A DNA stretch of 64,000 bases from Lachnospiraceae bacterium (GCA_900168235.1 FUZG01000012.1:55039-119038); one strand, 5' to 3'; shown: positions 16,916-26,745, counted from the first letter of the stretch. The notes: a model not told the origin generated them from the letters alone. Made by a program: numbers and translations.

Positions 16916-17980
16916 ATGGAGAAAGTAAGAATCGGAGTAATTGGCTGCGGCACCATCACCCGAGTCCGTCATGCACCGGAATATGCAGCAAATCCAAACG
17001 TAGAGATCGCTGCATGGTACAACAGGACCAGATCTAAAGCTGAAAAGTTCGCAGAAGAATACGGCGGAAAAGTTTGTGACAGCATAGAGGAACTTCTGGC
17101 GATGGATCTGGACGCGGTAAGTGTCTGCACAGCAAATGTTGCCCATGCTCATGATGCTATCCTTGCCCTCAGGGCAGGGAAGCATGTCCTCTGTGAAAAG
17201 CCCATGGACGTCACACTTTCAAAGTGTAATGCCATGACTGATGCGGCAGAAAAAGCAGGAAAAATCCTGATGATCGCCCAGAACCAGAGGTTTTCATCTG
17301 CACATGTAAAAGCTCATGATCTGATACGTGAAGGAGCTATTGGAGAGGTAGTATCCTTTGAAACAAAATTCGGACATGCAGGCCCGGAGCGCTGGACAGG
17401 AACGGAAGATACTTGGTTTTTCAGAAAAAATGCAGCAGGAATGGGGGCTCTTGCTGACCTTGGTATCCACAAGACTGACCTCGTGCACTATCTCGTAGGA
17501 GAGCCGATCACTGAAGTCTACGCACACACAGCAACCCTTGATAAAAAGTATCCCGACGGCACACCGATCGATGTGGAAGACAATGCATGGTGTATCTACA
17601 AGATGGACAGCGGCATAACAGGCACGATGCATGCTTCATGGACAGATTACGGAGCAGAGTACAACTCCATAGTAGTCCACGGCACAAAGGGATCCATAAG
17701 ATGCTATGACGACAGAGAATACAGCCTCATCCTGGAGACCAGTGACGGAAAGCAGAATTTCCTCTCAACAGAGGAGATGCTCACAAATACCGATATCACA
17801 GTCGGAACGGGTAAAACACAAAATTCCGGCGTAATAGACGAATTTGTGGACTGCATTATAAATAACAAGACACCAAGATCATCGGCAGAAGAATCATTAA
17901 AAGCAATGCGCGTGATCTTTGCAGCAATGGCTTCCTCTGAAATAGGAAGCATGATCACGGTAAAAGAAAACAGGAAGTAA
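16916..17980 (+). CDS. Gfo/Idh/MocA-family NAD(P)-dependent oxidoreductase (354 aa)
   Basis: The Rossmann motif VIGCGTITRVRHAP is near the N terminus, with catalytic-lysine motif CEKPMDVT (about residues 97-104) and a C-terminal sheet domain. It is a distant paralogue of the oxidoreductase before it and is of standard family length. Ribosome site AAAGGGG precedes ATG 16916. The two enzymes may act in opposite directions, one oxidising the glycoside at C3 and one reducing the released 3-keto sugar; that split is a hypothesis. Confidence 0.87.
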   Translation: MEKVRIGVIGCGTITRVRHAPEYAANPNVEIAAWYNRTRSKAEKFAEEYGGKVCDSIEELLAMDLDAVSVCTANVAHAHDAILALRAGKHVLCEKPMDVTLSKCNAMTDAAEKAGKILMIAQNQRFSSAHVKAHDLIREGAIGEVVSFETKFGHAGPERWTGTEDTWFFRKNAAGMGALADLGIHKTDLVHYLVGEPITEVYAHTATLDKKYPDGTPIDVEDNAWCIYKMDSGITGTMHASWTDYGAEYNSIVVHGTKGSIRCYDDREYSLILETSDGKQNFLSTEEMLTNTDITVGTGKTQNSGVIDEFVDCIINNKTPRSSAEESLKAMRVIFAAMASSEIGSMITVKENRK

Positions 17981-18035
17981 GATACTTGGAGGAGTATCGT
18001 AATTTTTAATAGACAGTAATCAGAAAGGACAAAAA

Positions 18036-18908
18036 ATGTACAAGAATGATCAAAAAGGCCCGAAGCGTGGTGTTGCGCTTTACAGCTATTCAGCAGAATT
18101 CGGATTCGAGAAGACATTGGAAGACTGCTTCGAAGATCTCTGTGACATGGGTGCACACGGAATTGAGATCCTGGCCAATACACATATAGAGAATTATCCT
18201 TATCCTACAGATGAGTGGGTGGATAAATGGTTCCGTCTTTGTGACAAGTATCAGGTTGAGCCTGTAGAGTACGGACACTGGATCGATGTGAGAGTTCTGC
18301 AGGACAGAAATCTCACAACAGAGGAAGCAATTGAGCGACTTGAGCAGGATATGCGCCTTGCCCACCGCCTTGGATTCCATGTGCTCAGGACAAAAATGTC
18401 TGTAATAAATGATGCACTTGATCCGGTTGAAAACTGGAGAGATATCATCAGAGGAGTGCTTCCGTTGGCTGAAAAGCTTGACCTTAAGCTCTGCCCTGAA
18501 ATTCACATCCCTACAAGCCTTAAGAGCCAGATGATAAAGGACTATGTCGACTTTATCAAGGAAACAGGAACAAAGAACTTTGGACTAAACATTGACTTCT
18601 CAGTTTTCAGAAAGACCTTCCGTGAGGGAGAGTTTGTATCTCCGGGATTTGTTCCCAGCGAACCAGAGGATCTGATTCCTCTGATTCCTTACATTTACTG
18701 CTGTCATGCAAAGTTCTTTGAAGTTAATGAAGACTTTGAGGAAACAATGGTTCCGTACAAGGAGATCCTTACTATTTTGAAGGACAATGGATGGGATGGA
18801 TACCTGCTTAGTGAATATGAGGGTAATGATAAATATGACCAGGGATATGAAGTGGGACAGGTTCTCCGCCGCCATCATATCATGATGAAGAGGATACTTG
18901 GACAGTAA
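18036..18908 (+). CDS. TIM-barrel enzyme, candidate C-glycoside deglycosidase alpha subunit
   Basis: The 290-residue sugar phosphate isomerase/epimerase-fold protein has the expected divalent-metal ligands Glu155 (CPEIH), Asp187 (NIDFS), His224 (CCHAKFF) and Glu260 (LSEYEG). It is directly followed by a homologue of the C-glycoside deglycosidase beta subunit. Characterised deglycosidases of gut and soil bacteria (DfgAB of Eubacterium cellulosolvens, DgpBC of strain PUE, CarBC of Microbacterium) are alpha/beta complexes of exactly these two families, which cleave 3''-oxo C-glycosides by a metal-assisted elimination. Assignment to that reaction is by family and neighbour; the aglycone is unknown. 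Confidence 0.8.
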   Translation: MYKNDQKGPKRGVALYSYSAEFGFEKTLEDCFEDLCDMGAHGIEILANTHIENYPYPTDEWVDKWFRLCDKYQVEPVEYGHWIDVRVLQDRNLTTEEAIERLEQDMRLAHRLGFHVLRTKMSVINDALDPVENWRDIIRGVLPLAEKLDLKLCPEIHIPTSLKSQMIKDYVDFIKETGTKNFGLNIDFSVFRKTFREGEFVSPGFVPSEPEDLIPLIPYIYCCHAKFFEVNEDFEETMVPYKEILTILKDNGWDGYLLSEYEGNDKYDQGYEVGQVLRRHHIMMKRILGQ

Positions 18909-18953
18909 AAACGGACATTTGACAACATTAAGTCAGTATAGAGGAGAAAAGCA

Positions 18954-19394
18954 ATGGAAAAGCAGGTTATTCAATCCGTAGGATTTAGAAATATAGAGGA
19001 AAATGGCAAGATTACCGGATTTCAGCTGAAAATCCGCCTGCCTTATTACAGAGGAGTTTATCTCAGCCAGATCAAGCCCGGTCACCTCATCGTAGATGGT
19101 GAGACTTTTGGTGAAGATGAGATAATGTGGCGCGTAAATGGAGAGGATTATACTTATGCGGATATGCGTAAGGATCTTCACACACACTGGCATCCGCTTG
19201 AGCCCGCAACGCTTATCGTGAAAAAAGAAGGCGGACTGTCTCAGGGATATCATGATCTGACATATGGTTTTTACTGCACACATTCCTATATGCCGCCTGC
19301 AATGGAGGCATTGGAAGATCCCGACAAGCCGTCAGTTGTGTATTTCGTAGAATTCGGCCAGAACATCAACAGCAGAAAACTTCTCATCGTTTGA
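18954..19394 (+). CDS. C-glycoside deglycosidase beta-subunit family protein (CGDB/DUF6379)
   Basis: The 146-residue protein has the family's signature beginning GFRNIEENGKITGFQLKIR, then PYYRGVYLSQI, VDGE, VNGEDYTYADM and near the end YMPPAM. These match what I recall of the CGDB domain (formerly DUF6379). No signal peptide. In characterised enzymes the beta subunit packs against the TIM-barrel subunit and completes the active site. It lies 45 bases behind the alpha-like gene with its own GAGGAG ribosome site and is last in the transcript, before two strong terminators. Confidence 0.85.
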   Translation: MEKQVIQSVGFRNIEENGKITGFQLKIRLPYYRGVYLSQIKPGHLIVDGETFGEDEIMWRVNGEDYTYADMRKDLHTHWHPLEPATLIVKKEGGLSQGYHDLTYGFYCTHSYMPPAMEALEDPDKPSVVYFVEFGQNINSRKLLIV

Positions 19395-19418
19395 AGACAT
19401 TGCCATTAGAGTTAATTT

Positions 19419-19466
19419 AACCCGGTGACTACCCTACATCTACAGCAGGGTAGTTACCGGGTTTTT
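19419..19466 (+). terminator. Terminator of the deglycosidase cluster
   Basis: A long stem (CCCGGTGACTACCCTAC with its near-perfect complement GTAGGGTAGTTACCGGG-type arm) is followed by five T. Confidence 0.9.
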
Positions 19467-19518
19467 GCATAAAAGTTAAGAAAATATAAATAAAATAAAG
19501 CGAGTGAACAGTAACGAT

Positions 19519-19564
19519 AATACCCGGCATCACTTAGTAATAAGTGGTGTTGGGTATTTTTTTG
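19519..19564 (+). terminator. Second terminator before the AraC gene
   Basis: A second strong stem (AATACCC..CATCACTTA / TAAGTGGTG..GGGTATT) with GUAA loop is followed by seven T. Two terminators in about 150 bases insulate the AraC regulator gene from the cluster. Confidence 0.88.
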
Positions 19565-19666
19565 ATGTAAAATAATCTATAGATTTTGTTAATGTTTAGA
19601 CAAAGAAATGATGCTATCAGCCTTATAATAAACAGTGAATGATTTTTACTCGGGGGAGTACCATTA

Positions 19667-22075
19667 ATGAATTTCGACACATGTTCCTATGACATAATAA
19701 AACCTGCAAAAAACGACAGATCCATATCCATGAATCTGACACTGCTCTTTGTCCTGGAGCACAGCATGACTGTAAGCGTGCTTGAAGATGAATTTGTCCT
19801 GAGCGAAGGCGATATATTGATGATCAATCCCGGTGTGGAATACAGATATAAAGAAACAGGGGATTCGATCGTTGGTGTGGCGCGGTTCACCATGAAGATG
19901 ATAAATCAGGTGATGAAGGGAAAAAGTGTAGTATTTTACTGCAATTCTGTGGCAGATAAGACCAGATCCTATGAAGATATCAGGAATCTTTTCTACAATA
20001 TGACGGAGGAATTTCTCTACGGAATGAGGCAGTCGGATTGCAGGATAGACAGCAGTTTGTACCTTTTGCTGGATACGCTTATAGAGAATTACCAGACAGA
20101 AAACCTGAATAAAGCGCAGGGAAATCCGGATAACGATATACGTATGCAGCAGATGATGCAGTATATAATCGGTAACCTGGATCAGGAAGTGAACCTTACG
20201 GATCTCGCTGAGAGCATGTATGTCTCGGCATCGACACTGTCCCGTATTTTCAAGAAAAATACAGGCGTATATTTCGCGGATTATGTCACAAGACTCCGTC
20301 TCCAGCAGTCCCTCATGCTCTTATCCGGTACAGATCAGAACATGACTCAGATCGCCCTTGCATGCGGTTTTTCAAATTCGACTTCTTTTAACAGAGCCTT
20401 CCGCAAGGAAATGAACATGTCGCCTACTCAGTATCGTGAACTGCACAGCGATGACAGGAAAAAGCAGGAAGAGGAAAAGGTAAAAGTTGGCGGGGAGATC
20501 AGGGAACGTCTTGAAAATAATGCGTCGATCCACGGAAATAACAAGATCACCGGAGAAATCGTTGAAGATCTGGATGAAAACCAGGGTGAGACATACGAAA
20601 AAGTATGGAATAAGATAATAAATGCAGGAAGTGTGAGTGACCTAAATCAGGCAAACATGCAGTTTCACATACAATATCTTTGTGAACAGCTCCATTTTAC
20701 TTCCGTTCGTATATGGACACTTTTTTCGACAAAGCTCATGATCACTGACGGCAGCGGTAAGAAAAAGTGTAACTTCAACATGGTGGATACTGCGCTGGAT
20801 TTCCTCGTAAATAATCATCTGAAAGTATTCATGAGTCTCGGCAGACGCCCGGATATGGCTGCACTTTCAAGGGGGGACGTATATAAACAAAATGACTACA
20901 TCCCCTTTGTTTCTAAAAAGGCGTGGGAAATAGCCATTACCGAGTTTTTTAATCACATATTGGAAAGATACGGATTAAAAGAAGTGTCGAGGTGGTTCTT
21001 TGAGCTCACATTTATCCCTGTTTATCCGGAAGAAAAGGCAAGACTCTGGGACGGCGATCCCTTCTCGCTGGAAGAAGCGTATGACTTTGTTTATAAAATC
21101 GTAAGGAAAAAGTTACCGGGAGCGGAGATAGGTGGTTTTGGCGGAGCTGTTGCGGATGACTGGGAAAGACTGTCAGTCCTCTACTCCAGTCTTGCGAAAA
21201 AGGATCAGAAGCCGGATTTTGTATCCTTCCTGCTGTTCCCCTATGATAACGTCATCGGGGAAAACGGTGAGCATGAGAGAAGAGTATGTAAATCTCTCGA
21301 CAGCGAGCTGATGCAGGTGCGCCAGATGCGGGATCTTATGGAAAAGACAGGAATCGCTGACAGCAGGCTCTACATCACTGAGTGGAATGAATCTATTTCA
21401 AACAGAAACTATGTGAATGACAGCTGCTTCCGGGCGTGTTACATAGCATCAAGGGCAGAAGCACTTCTCGGAAAAGTCGATGCACTTGCCATCATGAGCG
21501 CATCTGACTGGATCAGTAACTACATGGATTCTGTGGGTATCCTGAACGGAAGTATAGGAATCGTTTCAAAGGACAGGATAAGGAAACCTGCCTACTTCGC
21601 CCTGGTGTTCCTTAATACCCTGGGACACAGGCTTTTAAGCCACGGAAAGCATTATATTCTTACAGAAACTGATAACGGAGGCATCAGACTACTCCTCTTT
21701 AATGATTCATGGTTTTCTGCGGGATATTTCCTAGGACCGGAGGAGATACCTCTTCCGAAATTAAAGAGTGGAACATTTTTCAGCGAGACACCGCTTGAAC
21801 TTTCCGTATCAATAAAGCATCTCCATGGAAACGGAAGCTGGTATATAAAGAAGCGGATAATGAACCGTGATCACGGAAGTATCCTTGATGAATGGGAAAA
21901 GTTCCAGTACGAGAATAGACTGATGAGAAGCGACGTGAAATATCTGGAAGCCGTGAGCGAACCGAAGATGACGCTTGAAAGGGCAGTCATCGACCGGGAA
22001 GATCACACCGTCAGATTGAATGTGACTCTCGAACCGCATGAGATTTGCCTTGTGCACATTTTCTGCATGGAGTGA
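19667..22075 (+). CDS. AraC-family regulator fused to a degenerate GH39-like domain
   Basis: The 802-residue protein has a cupin-like N-terminal region (to about 100), a double helix-turn-helix AraC domain (about 165-263, with IALACGFSNSTSFNRAFRKE), and a GH39 beta-xylosidase-like TIM barrel plus beta domain (about 290-802). The GH39 nucleophile region is kept (ITEWN, Glu572). The acid/base motif, normally WxFExWNEP, reads WFFELTFIP (443-451), so Ile450 replaces the catalytic Glu. It is therefore likely a sugar sensor, not an enzyme. No signal peptide. Flanking genes suggest it controls the deglycosidase cluster and/or the GPH symporter. Start is ATG 19667 behind GGGGGAG. Confidence 0.88.
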   Translation: MNFDTCSYDIIKPAKNDRSISMNLTLLFVLEHSMTVSVLEDEFVLSEGDILMINPGVEYRYKETGDSIVGVARFTMKMINQVMKGKSVVFYCNSVADKTRSYEDIRNLFYNMTEEFLYGMRQSDCRIDSSLYLLLDTLIENYQTENLNKAQGNPDNDIRMQQMMQYIIGNLDQEVNLTDLAESMYVSASTLSRIFKKNTGVYFADYVTRLRLQQSLMLLSGTDQNMTQIALACGFSNSTSFNRAFRKEMNMSPTQYRELHSDDRKKQEEEKVKVGGEIRERLENNASIHGNNKITGEIVEDLDENQGETYEKVWNKIINAGSVSDLNQANMQFHIQYLCEQLHFTSVRIWTLFSTKLMITDGSGKKKCNFNMVDTALDFLVNNHLKVFMSLGRRPDMAALSRGDVYKQNDYIPFVSKKAWEIAITEFFNHILERYGLKEVSRWFFELTFIPVYPEEKARLWDGDPFSLEEAYDFVYKIVRKKLPGAEIGGFGGAVADDWERLSVLYSSLAKKDQKPDFVSFLLFPYDNVIGENGEHERRVCKSLDSELMQVRQMRDLMEKTGIADSRLYITEWNESISNRNYVNDSCFRACYIASRAEALLGKVDALAIMSASDWISNYMDSVGILNGSIGIVSKDRIRKPAYFALVFLNTLGHRLLSHGKHYILTETDNGGIRLLLFNDSWFSAGYFLGPEEIPLPKLKSGTFFSETPLELSVSIKHLHGNGSWYIKKRIMNRDHGSILDEWEKFQYENRLMRSDVKYLEAVSEPKMTLERAVIDREDHTVRLNVTLEPHEICLVHIFCME

Positions 22076-22140
22076 TAGAAAGCACGGGCAATTAGCACGA
22101 AACTCACTTAAATATACGAAACTAATAAGCAATATGCACA

Positions 22141-22187
22141 AAAGCAATGCAACGCACATTATCATCTGTTGCATTGCTTTTATTTTT
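22141..22187 (+). terminator. Terminator after the AraC-GH39 gene
   Basis: A perfect 13-bp stem (AAAGCAATGCAAC / GTTGCATTGCTTT) is followed by a T-rich tract. Confidence 0.9.
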
Positions 22188-22297
22188 ATACGCGGAATTT
22201 GAAAGGAATGTATATGAACGCGGAATGTACAGCGAGAGATACAGTTGCGCAGCGATTAAAGTATATACATAACGAACGTGCACGTAGTATCCCTCAA

Positions 22298-22329
22298 AGG
22301 GATAAAAGTTATTTTTGACAGTTACATAA
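22298..22329 (+). repeat. Possible decayed right end of the MITE-like family
   Basis: The sequence agggataaaagttatttttgaca and following bases resemble the right end of the element (aggggcaaaagttacttttgaccc). Several mismatches and no left end are seen, so this is weak. The rest of 22188-22386 shows no gene. Confidence 0.35.
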
Positions 22330-22386
22330 GTTTTTAATTATTGGGAAGGTAAAAACTGCAAGCGTTCATTGCAGCCGGGAGGTTAT

Positions 22387-23826
22387 ATGAATGATATGTC
22401 AAATACTGCTGTAGAAGGTGCAGCAGGTCTTGAAGACGAGTACTATTACGAAGCGTCGAGTGGGGCTAAAAAGGGAGAAAAGACTAACTGGGTGACCGGT
22501 GGTTTCTATGCAATGGGTGAGGTTGGATGCCAGCTTTCATGGTATATGATCAATACTTACCTCACAATTTTCTACACAGATATCGTTGGTCTCTCAGCAT
22601 CAGCGATCTCACTTATATTTGTGGTAGCGAGGATCTGGGATGCGATCAACGATCCTATGATGGGTGCGGTATGTGATAAGACAAAAACACGTTTCGGAAA
22701 GTTCCGTCCGTATATCATGTTCTCACCGATATTCCTTGCGATCTTTAATGTCCTTACATTTACAGTATTCCCTGTACAGGGTGTGATGAAGGTTGTTCTG
22801 TGCCTTATCTGCTACATCGGCGCGGGCATGGCTTACACAGCACTTTGTATTCCTTACCAGGGTCTCGTAAATCTGGTTGCAAGAGATTCACAGGTTCGTA
22901 TGGATTACGCATCCTGCCGTGCTATCGGAAAAGCTGTTGCAAGCATGGTCCTTTCAGCAGTTGCGATGCCACTCATCCTGTACTTTGGTCACAGCTCAGC
23001 TCCTAATTCACAGGGTTACTTCCTGACAACAGTGCTGTTCTCCATCCTTCTTATCCCTGCATGCTTACTCTGTGCATGGAAATGCAAGGAAAAGAACTTT
23101 GTCAGCATCGAAGCTGAGGAGAAGCCCACACCGATCCGTGAGGCACTTCCTCTCATCGTTAAGAACAAGAACATCATGATCACTGTATTTTCAACATTTG
23201 CAGGTGCTATCGGATGTATGGCACGTATGTCAATGCTTGCATACTACGTACTGTACGTTGTAGGCAATCCGATCATGATCGCTCCGATCTTTACAACAAT
23301 GACTGTATGTCAGCTTCTTGGAAACCTTACACTTGCATGGGGTACAAGAGTATTTACAAAGAAGGGCTTTATGCTCCTCACAACATTCACACAGGTTGCA
23401 GCTCTTGTATTACTGTTCCTCGTACCTGCAAACAACACACCGTTCCTGCTTGGTGTATCCGCTCTTATCGGTCTCACAATGGCTAATGAGAACATCGCAC
23501 CCGGCATGATGTGCGACAGTATCGAGTACGGCGACTGGAAGTATGGAGTACGTGAAGTTGGTCTCACATTCTCACTTGTAAGCTTCTCAGTAAAGCTTGC
23601 AACAGCTGTAACAGGTATCGTAACAGTATCACTTCTCGCAGCTATCGGATATGTTCCGAACGCAGAGCAGACAGAAGCAGTAAAGACAGGTATCAACGCA
23701 CTTGTAAATCTTTTCCCGGCAGTAGTTATTGCGATCTCCGGTATCTCAGTTCTTTTCTATGATCTGACACCGAAGAAGATGGAACAGATCTACGCAGACC
23801 TTGATGCCAGAAAAAAGGCAAACTAA
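22387..23826 (+). CDS. GPH-family sugar:cation symporter (MelB-like MFS transporter)
   Basis: The 479-residue protein has about 12 hydrophobic segments and GPH/MFS landmarks: an N-terminal YFxTDIVGLS-like region (IFYTDIVGL), RIWDAINDPMMGAVCDKTKTRFGKFRPY, and EYGDWKYGVREVG in the second half. This family imports glycosides, pentosides and hexuronides with Na+ or H+. ATG 22387 lies four bases after GGGAGG; ATG 22396 is an alternative. Placed after the AraC-GH39 regulator, it is the likely uptake route for the glycoside handled by the upstream cluster. Confidence 0.9.
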   Translation: MNDMSNTAVEGAAGLEDEYYYEASSGAKKGEKTNWVTGGFYAMGEVGCQLSWYMINTYLTIFYTDIVGLSASAISLIFVVARIWDAINDPMMGAVCDKTKTRFGKFRPYIMFSPIFLAIFNVLTFTVFPVQGVMKVVLCLICYIGAGMAYTALCIPYQGLVNLVARDSQVRMDYASCRAIGKAVASMVLSAVAMPLILYFGHSSAPNSQGYFLTTVLFSILLIPACLLCAWKCKEKNFVSIEAEEKPTPIREALPLIVKNKNIMITVFSTFAGAIGCMARMSMLAYYVLYVVGNPIMIAPIFTTMTVCQLLGNLTLAWGTRVFTKKGFMLLTTFTQVAALVLLFLVPANNTPFLLGVSALIGLTMANENIAPGMMCDSIEYGDWKYGVREVGLTFSLVSFSVKLATAVTGIVTVSLLAAIGYVPNAEQTEAVKTGINALVNLFPAVVIAISGISVLFYDLTPKKMEQIYADLDARKKAN

Positions 23827-23854
23827 AATTTAAAAAGTAAATAGCGATTTTATT

Positions 23855-23895
23855 AAACGCACCGGATTGTTGATTCATTCCGGTGCGTTTCTTTG
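23855..23895 (+). terminator. Terminator of the GPH symporter gene
   Basis: A perfect 12-bp stem (AAACGCACCGGA / TCCGGTGCGTTT) followed by cttt. Confidence 0.85.
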
Positions 23896-23924
23896 TGGTT
23901 CAAACACCTTGCAACAGAAGGGTG

Positions 23925-23973
23925 ATTTTTATTGCACGTTTTTTTAGATGCACCGGAATCTTGCAATAAAAAT
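23925..23973. repeat. 12-bp perfect inverted repeat upstream of the MglB-like gene
   Basis: ATTTTTATTGCA (23925-23936) and its exact reverse complement TGCAATAAAAAT (23962-23973) are separated by 25 bases. It lies about 100 bases before the binding-protein gene and could be a pair of operator half-sites or an RNA stem. Confidence 0.45.
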
Positions 23974-24077
23974 GAGGCGTAAATAAATACAGAGGAAAGA
24001 TGGAGAAATGCGCAGGATTTATTATTAGTACATCAAAAGAAACAGCGTGAAACACACGATTTTTGGGAGGTTACAAC

Positions 24078-25199
24078 ATGAAAAAGAAGATATTGGCAGC
24101 GCTTCTTGCAGGCGTTATGACACTTTCACTCACAGCATGCGGAAGCAGTTCTGCAGCAGCTACAGATGCAAAGGCAGCAGCAACAGAATCTGCAGCAGGA
24201 ACAGAGACAGCATCCGGAGATGCAACACATATTTATGTACTCACTGCACCGGAAGATCATGGCTGGACAGGCTCTGTTGCGACATTTGCGAAGGAAAAGG
24301 TTGAGGAAGTAAACGGCGAAGGCAAGTATTCGGCAGAAGTTATCACATGTGAGAATGCAGCATACCAGATCACACAGGTAGAGGACATCATCGCAAAGGG
24401 CGACAAAAATATCGCAGTCGTTATCCAGCCTATTGATGACACAGTACAGTCAGCTATTCAGGAGCTTGTCGATGCAGGAATTCCTTATGTAGCTTTTGAC
24501 CGTATCATCGACGGAGTAGAAGCAAGTGCAGTTGCAAATGTTAAGGGTGATAACGAAGGTATCGGCGCAGGAAGCGCAGCTTATTTCGTATCTCTCGGAC
24601 TGAAGCCCGGCGATCAGGTTTACGTATATGAAGGCGACACATCATCCGTAACAACTCTCCGTGATCAGGGCTTTACCGAGTACCTTCTCGGAAATATCGA
24701 GTTTGACGGAAATAAGATCGCTGATGATGCAAAGTGGACACAGGAGCAGGTAGACAGCGCTATCACATATTCAGGTGCAATGAACTGGAGCAGATCCGAT
24801 ACAAAGTCTGCATTTGAGACACTTATGGGCGACTCTGCAAATACATCCATCAAGTGGTTCTACGCAGAGGATGATGAACTTGCAATGGGTATCCTCGAAG
24901 CTCTTAAAGGCGGCGGAATCGATGACAGCGCAAAGAGCGCATTTCTTGCAAATAAGCCGGTTATCACAGGATGCGGCGGACTTGATGAGCTTTACGGTGT
25001 TCTCAGAGGCGAGAGCTACGGCGAGATCACAGGCGAGCTTGGCGGAATCATGTCTGTAACATACAGCCCCAGCATGATCCAGACAGCTATTCAGGATATG
25101 GTAGATTCTCTTGACGGTAAGGAAGTTACACAGGATCACGTTATCGAGTGTCAGAATGTTACATCTGAAAATGTAGCTGACTTCAAGGGATTCAATTAA
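24078..25199 (+). CDS. Sugar-binding lipoprotein of a CUT2 (Mgl/Rbs-type) importer
   Basis: The 373-residue lipoprotein has lipobox LTAC (Cys about 21), an Ala/Thr-rich linker and a type I periplasmic-binding fold (IYVLTAPEDHGWTGSVATFAKEKVEEV, IAVVIQPIDD, VPYVAFDRIIDG-like segment). ATG 24078 follows GGGAGG; the longer frame from 24063 would start within the ribosome site. It forms a complete importer with the next two genes. Ligand is probably a monosaccharide (galactose-, ribose- or xylose-like) by family; not resolvable from sequence. Confidence 0.87.
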   Translation: MKKKILAALLAGVMTLSLTACGSSSAAATDAKAAATESAAGTETASGDATHIYVLTAPEDHGWTGSVATFAKEKVEEVNGEGKYSAEVITCENAAYQITQVEDIIAKGDKNIAVVIQPIDDTVQSAIQELVDAGIPYVAFDRIIDGVEASAVANVKGDNEGIGAGSAAYFVSLGLKPGDQVYVYEGDTSSVTTLRDQGFTEYLLGNIEFDGNKIADDAKWTQEQVDSAITYSGAMNWSRSDTKSAFETLMGDSANTSIKWFYAEDDELAMGILEALKGGGIDDSAKSAFLANKPVITGCGGLDELYGVLRGESYGEITGELGGIMSVTYSPSMIQTAIQDMVDSLDGKEVTQDHVIECQNVTSENVADFKGFN

Positions 25200-25238
25200 T
25201 TCACTTTCGGGAAAAAAGACACAAAAGAGGAAAAGAAT

Positions 25239-26744
25239 ATGGCACTTCTGGAAATGAGAGGGATCAGAAAATCCTTTAGTGGTGTGCCGGTATTAAAGGG
25301 CGTGGATCTAACTGTTTCGGAGGGCGAGATTCACGCCCTTCTTGGTGAAAACGGAGCCGGAAAATCCACCCTGATGAATATACTGACAGGAACCATTCCT
25401 TTTGACGGAGGAGAAATAAAGTTTGACGGACAGGAATTAAAAAATATTTCTGTGAAATTGAGTGAAAAGCTCGGTATAGCTTTCGTGCATCAGGAACTTA
25501 ATCTCTTTAATGATCTGAAGGTTTTTGAAAATATTTACATAAACAGAGAGCTTACAGGCTTATTTGGAAAACTGAATAAGAAAGAGATGATCCGACGTTC
25601 TGAGGATCTTTTCAGAAGGCTTGGGGTAAAAATGGATCCGACTGCAATGGTATCGGATCTGAGGACCGGAGATAAGCAGCTCCTTGAGATCAGTAAGGCG
25701 CTGCTTACCGGCGCAAAGCTCCTTATCCTGGATGAGCCCACGACTTCGCTTAATAATGACGAAGTCGAGCATCTCTTTTCTATCGTATCTGACTTAAAGA
25801 AAAAAGGTATCTCCTTCATTTTTATTTCTCATAAGATGCCTGAGATATTTAAGTATTGCGACACCTATACAGTTTTCAGAAACGGAGAATATATAAGCTC
25901 CGGAAAGATCGCGGATACGACACCTGAAGGTGTTACAAAGCTCATGGTCGGTCATTCTGAGGATGCAGGAGCGTATATAAAGCGTGAAACAGGTGACACG
26001 GTATTGAAGCTCTCGCATTTAAGCGGAAAAGGGTTCAGCGATGTATCGATGGAAGTGAAAAAGGGTGAGATCGTTGGACTTACAGGCCTGCAGGGATGCG
26101 GAAGCAGTGAATTTATGCAGTGTCTTTTTGGGATCACTCCGAAAGCATCAGGAAAGATAGAGGTTTTCGGACAGGATTATAAGGGCGGATCTGTTCACAG
26201 GGCAATGAAAGCCGGAATAGGACTCCTGCCGGCTAACCGCAAGGAAAATTCAGTGATCCCTGACATGAGCATCCTTGAAAATATGTATCTTGCAGAGCAT
26301 ACGCTTTCTGCAGGAAAGTTCCATTTGAATAAAACTAAGGAATTAAAAAAATACGACAACTTTCAGGAACTGCTGAATATAAAAGCAGAGTCAGGAAATA
26401 TGCCTATCGTATCGCTTAGCGGAGGAAACCAGCAGAAAGTATTTATCGCGAGGTGGCTCAATACCGATGCGGAGATATTACTTTTTGATAATCCCACACA
26501 GGGAATAGATGTAGGTGCAAAGGAAGAGATCTATAAGCTCATCCATACGCTTGCAATGAAGGGAAAAACAATACTTGTAAATACGCTTGAGATACCGGAA
26601 CTGCAGAAGGTTGCTGACAGGTGCGTGGTATTTTACGGAGGCATCATCGCAGGAGAGCTGACCCATGATGAGATAGATGAACATACAGTGATGATGTATT
26701 CAACAGGTCTCGCGAATGACAAAGAGAGTAAAGAGGTAGTGTGA
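25239..26744 (+). CDS. CUT2 sugar importer duplicated ATPase (MglA/RbsA-like)
   Basis: The 501-residue protein has two ABC domains. The first has Walker A GENGAGKST and LILDEPTTSL; the second has a degenerate Walker A (GLQGCGSSE), signature LSGGNQQKV and FDNPTQGIDVGAKEEIY. This asymmetry is usual for the family. It lies between the binding protein and the permease in a tight operon. Confidence 0.92.
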   Translation: MALLEMRGIRKSFSGVPVLKGVDLTVSEGEIHALLGENGAGKSTLMNILTGTIPFDGGEIKFDGQELKNISVKLSEKLGIAFVHQELNLFNDLKVFENIYINRELTGLFGKLNKKEMIRRSEDLFRRLGVKMDPTAMVSDLRTGDKQLLEISKALLTGAKLLILDEPTTSLNNDEVEHLFSIVSDLKKKGISFIFISHKMPEIFKYCDTYTVFRNGEYISSGKIADTTPEGVTKLMVGHSEDAGAYIKRETGDTVLKLSHLSGKGFSDVSMEVKKGEIVGLTGLQGCGSSEFMQCLFGITPKASGKIEVFGQDYKGGSVHRAMKAGIGLLPANRKENSVIPDMSILENMYLAEHTLSAGKFHLNKTKELKKYDNFQELLNIKAESGNMPIVSLSGGNQQKVFIARWLNTDAEILLFDNPTQGIDVGAKEEIYKLIHTLAMKGKTILVNTLEIPELQKVADRCVVFYGGIIAGELTHDEIDEHTVMMYSTGLANDKESKEVV

Positions 26745-26745
26745 A

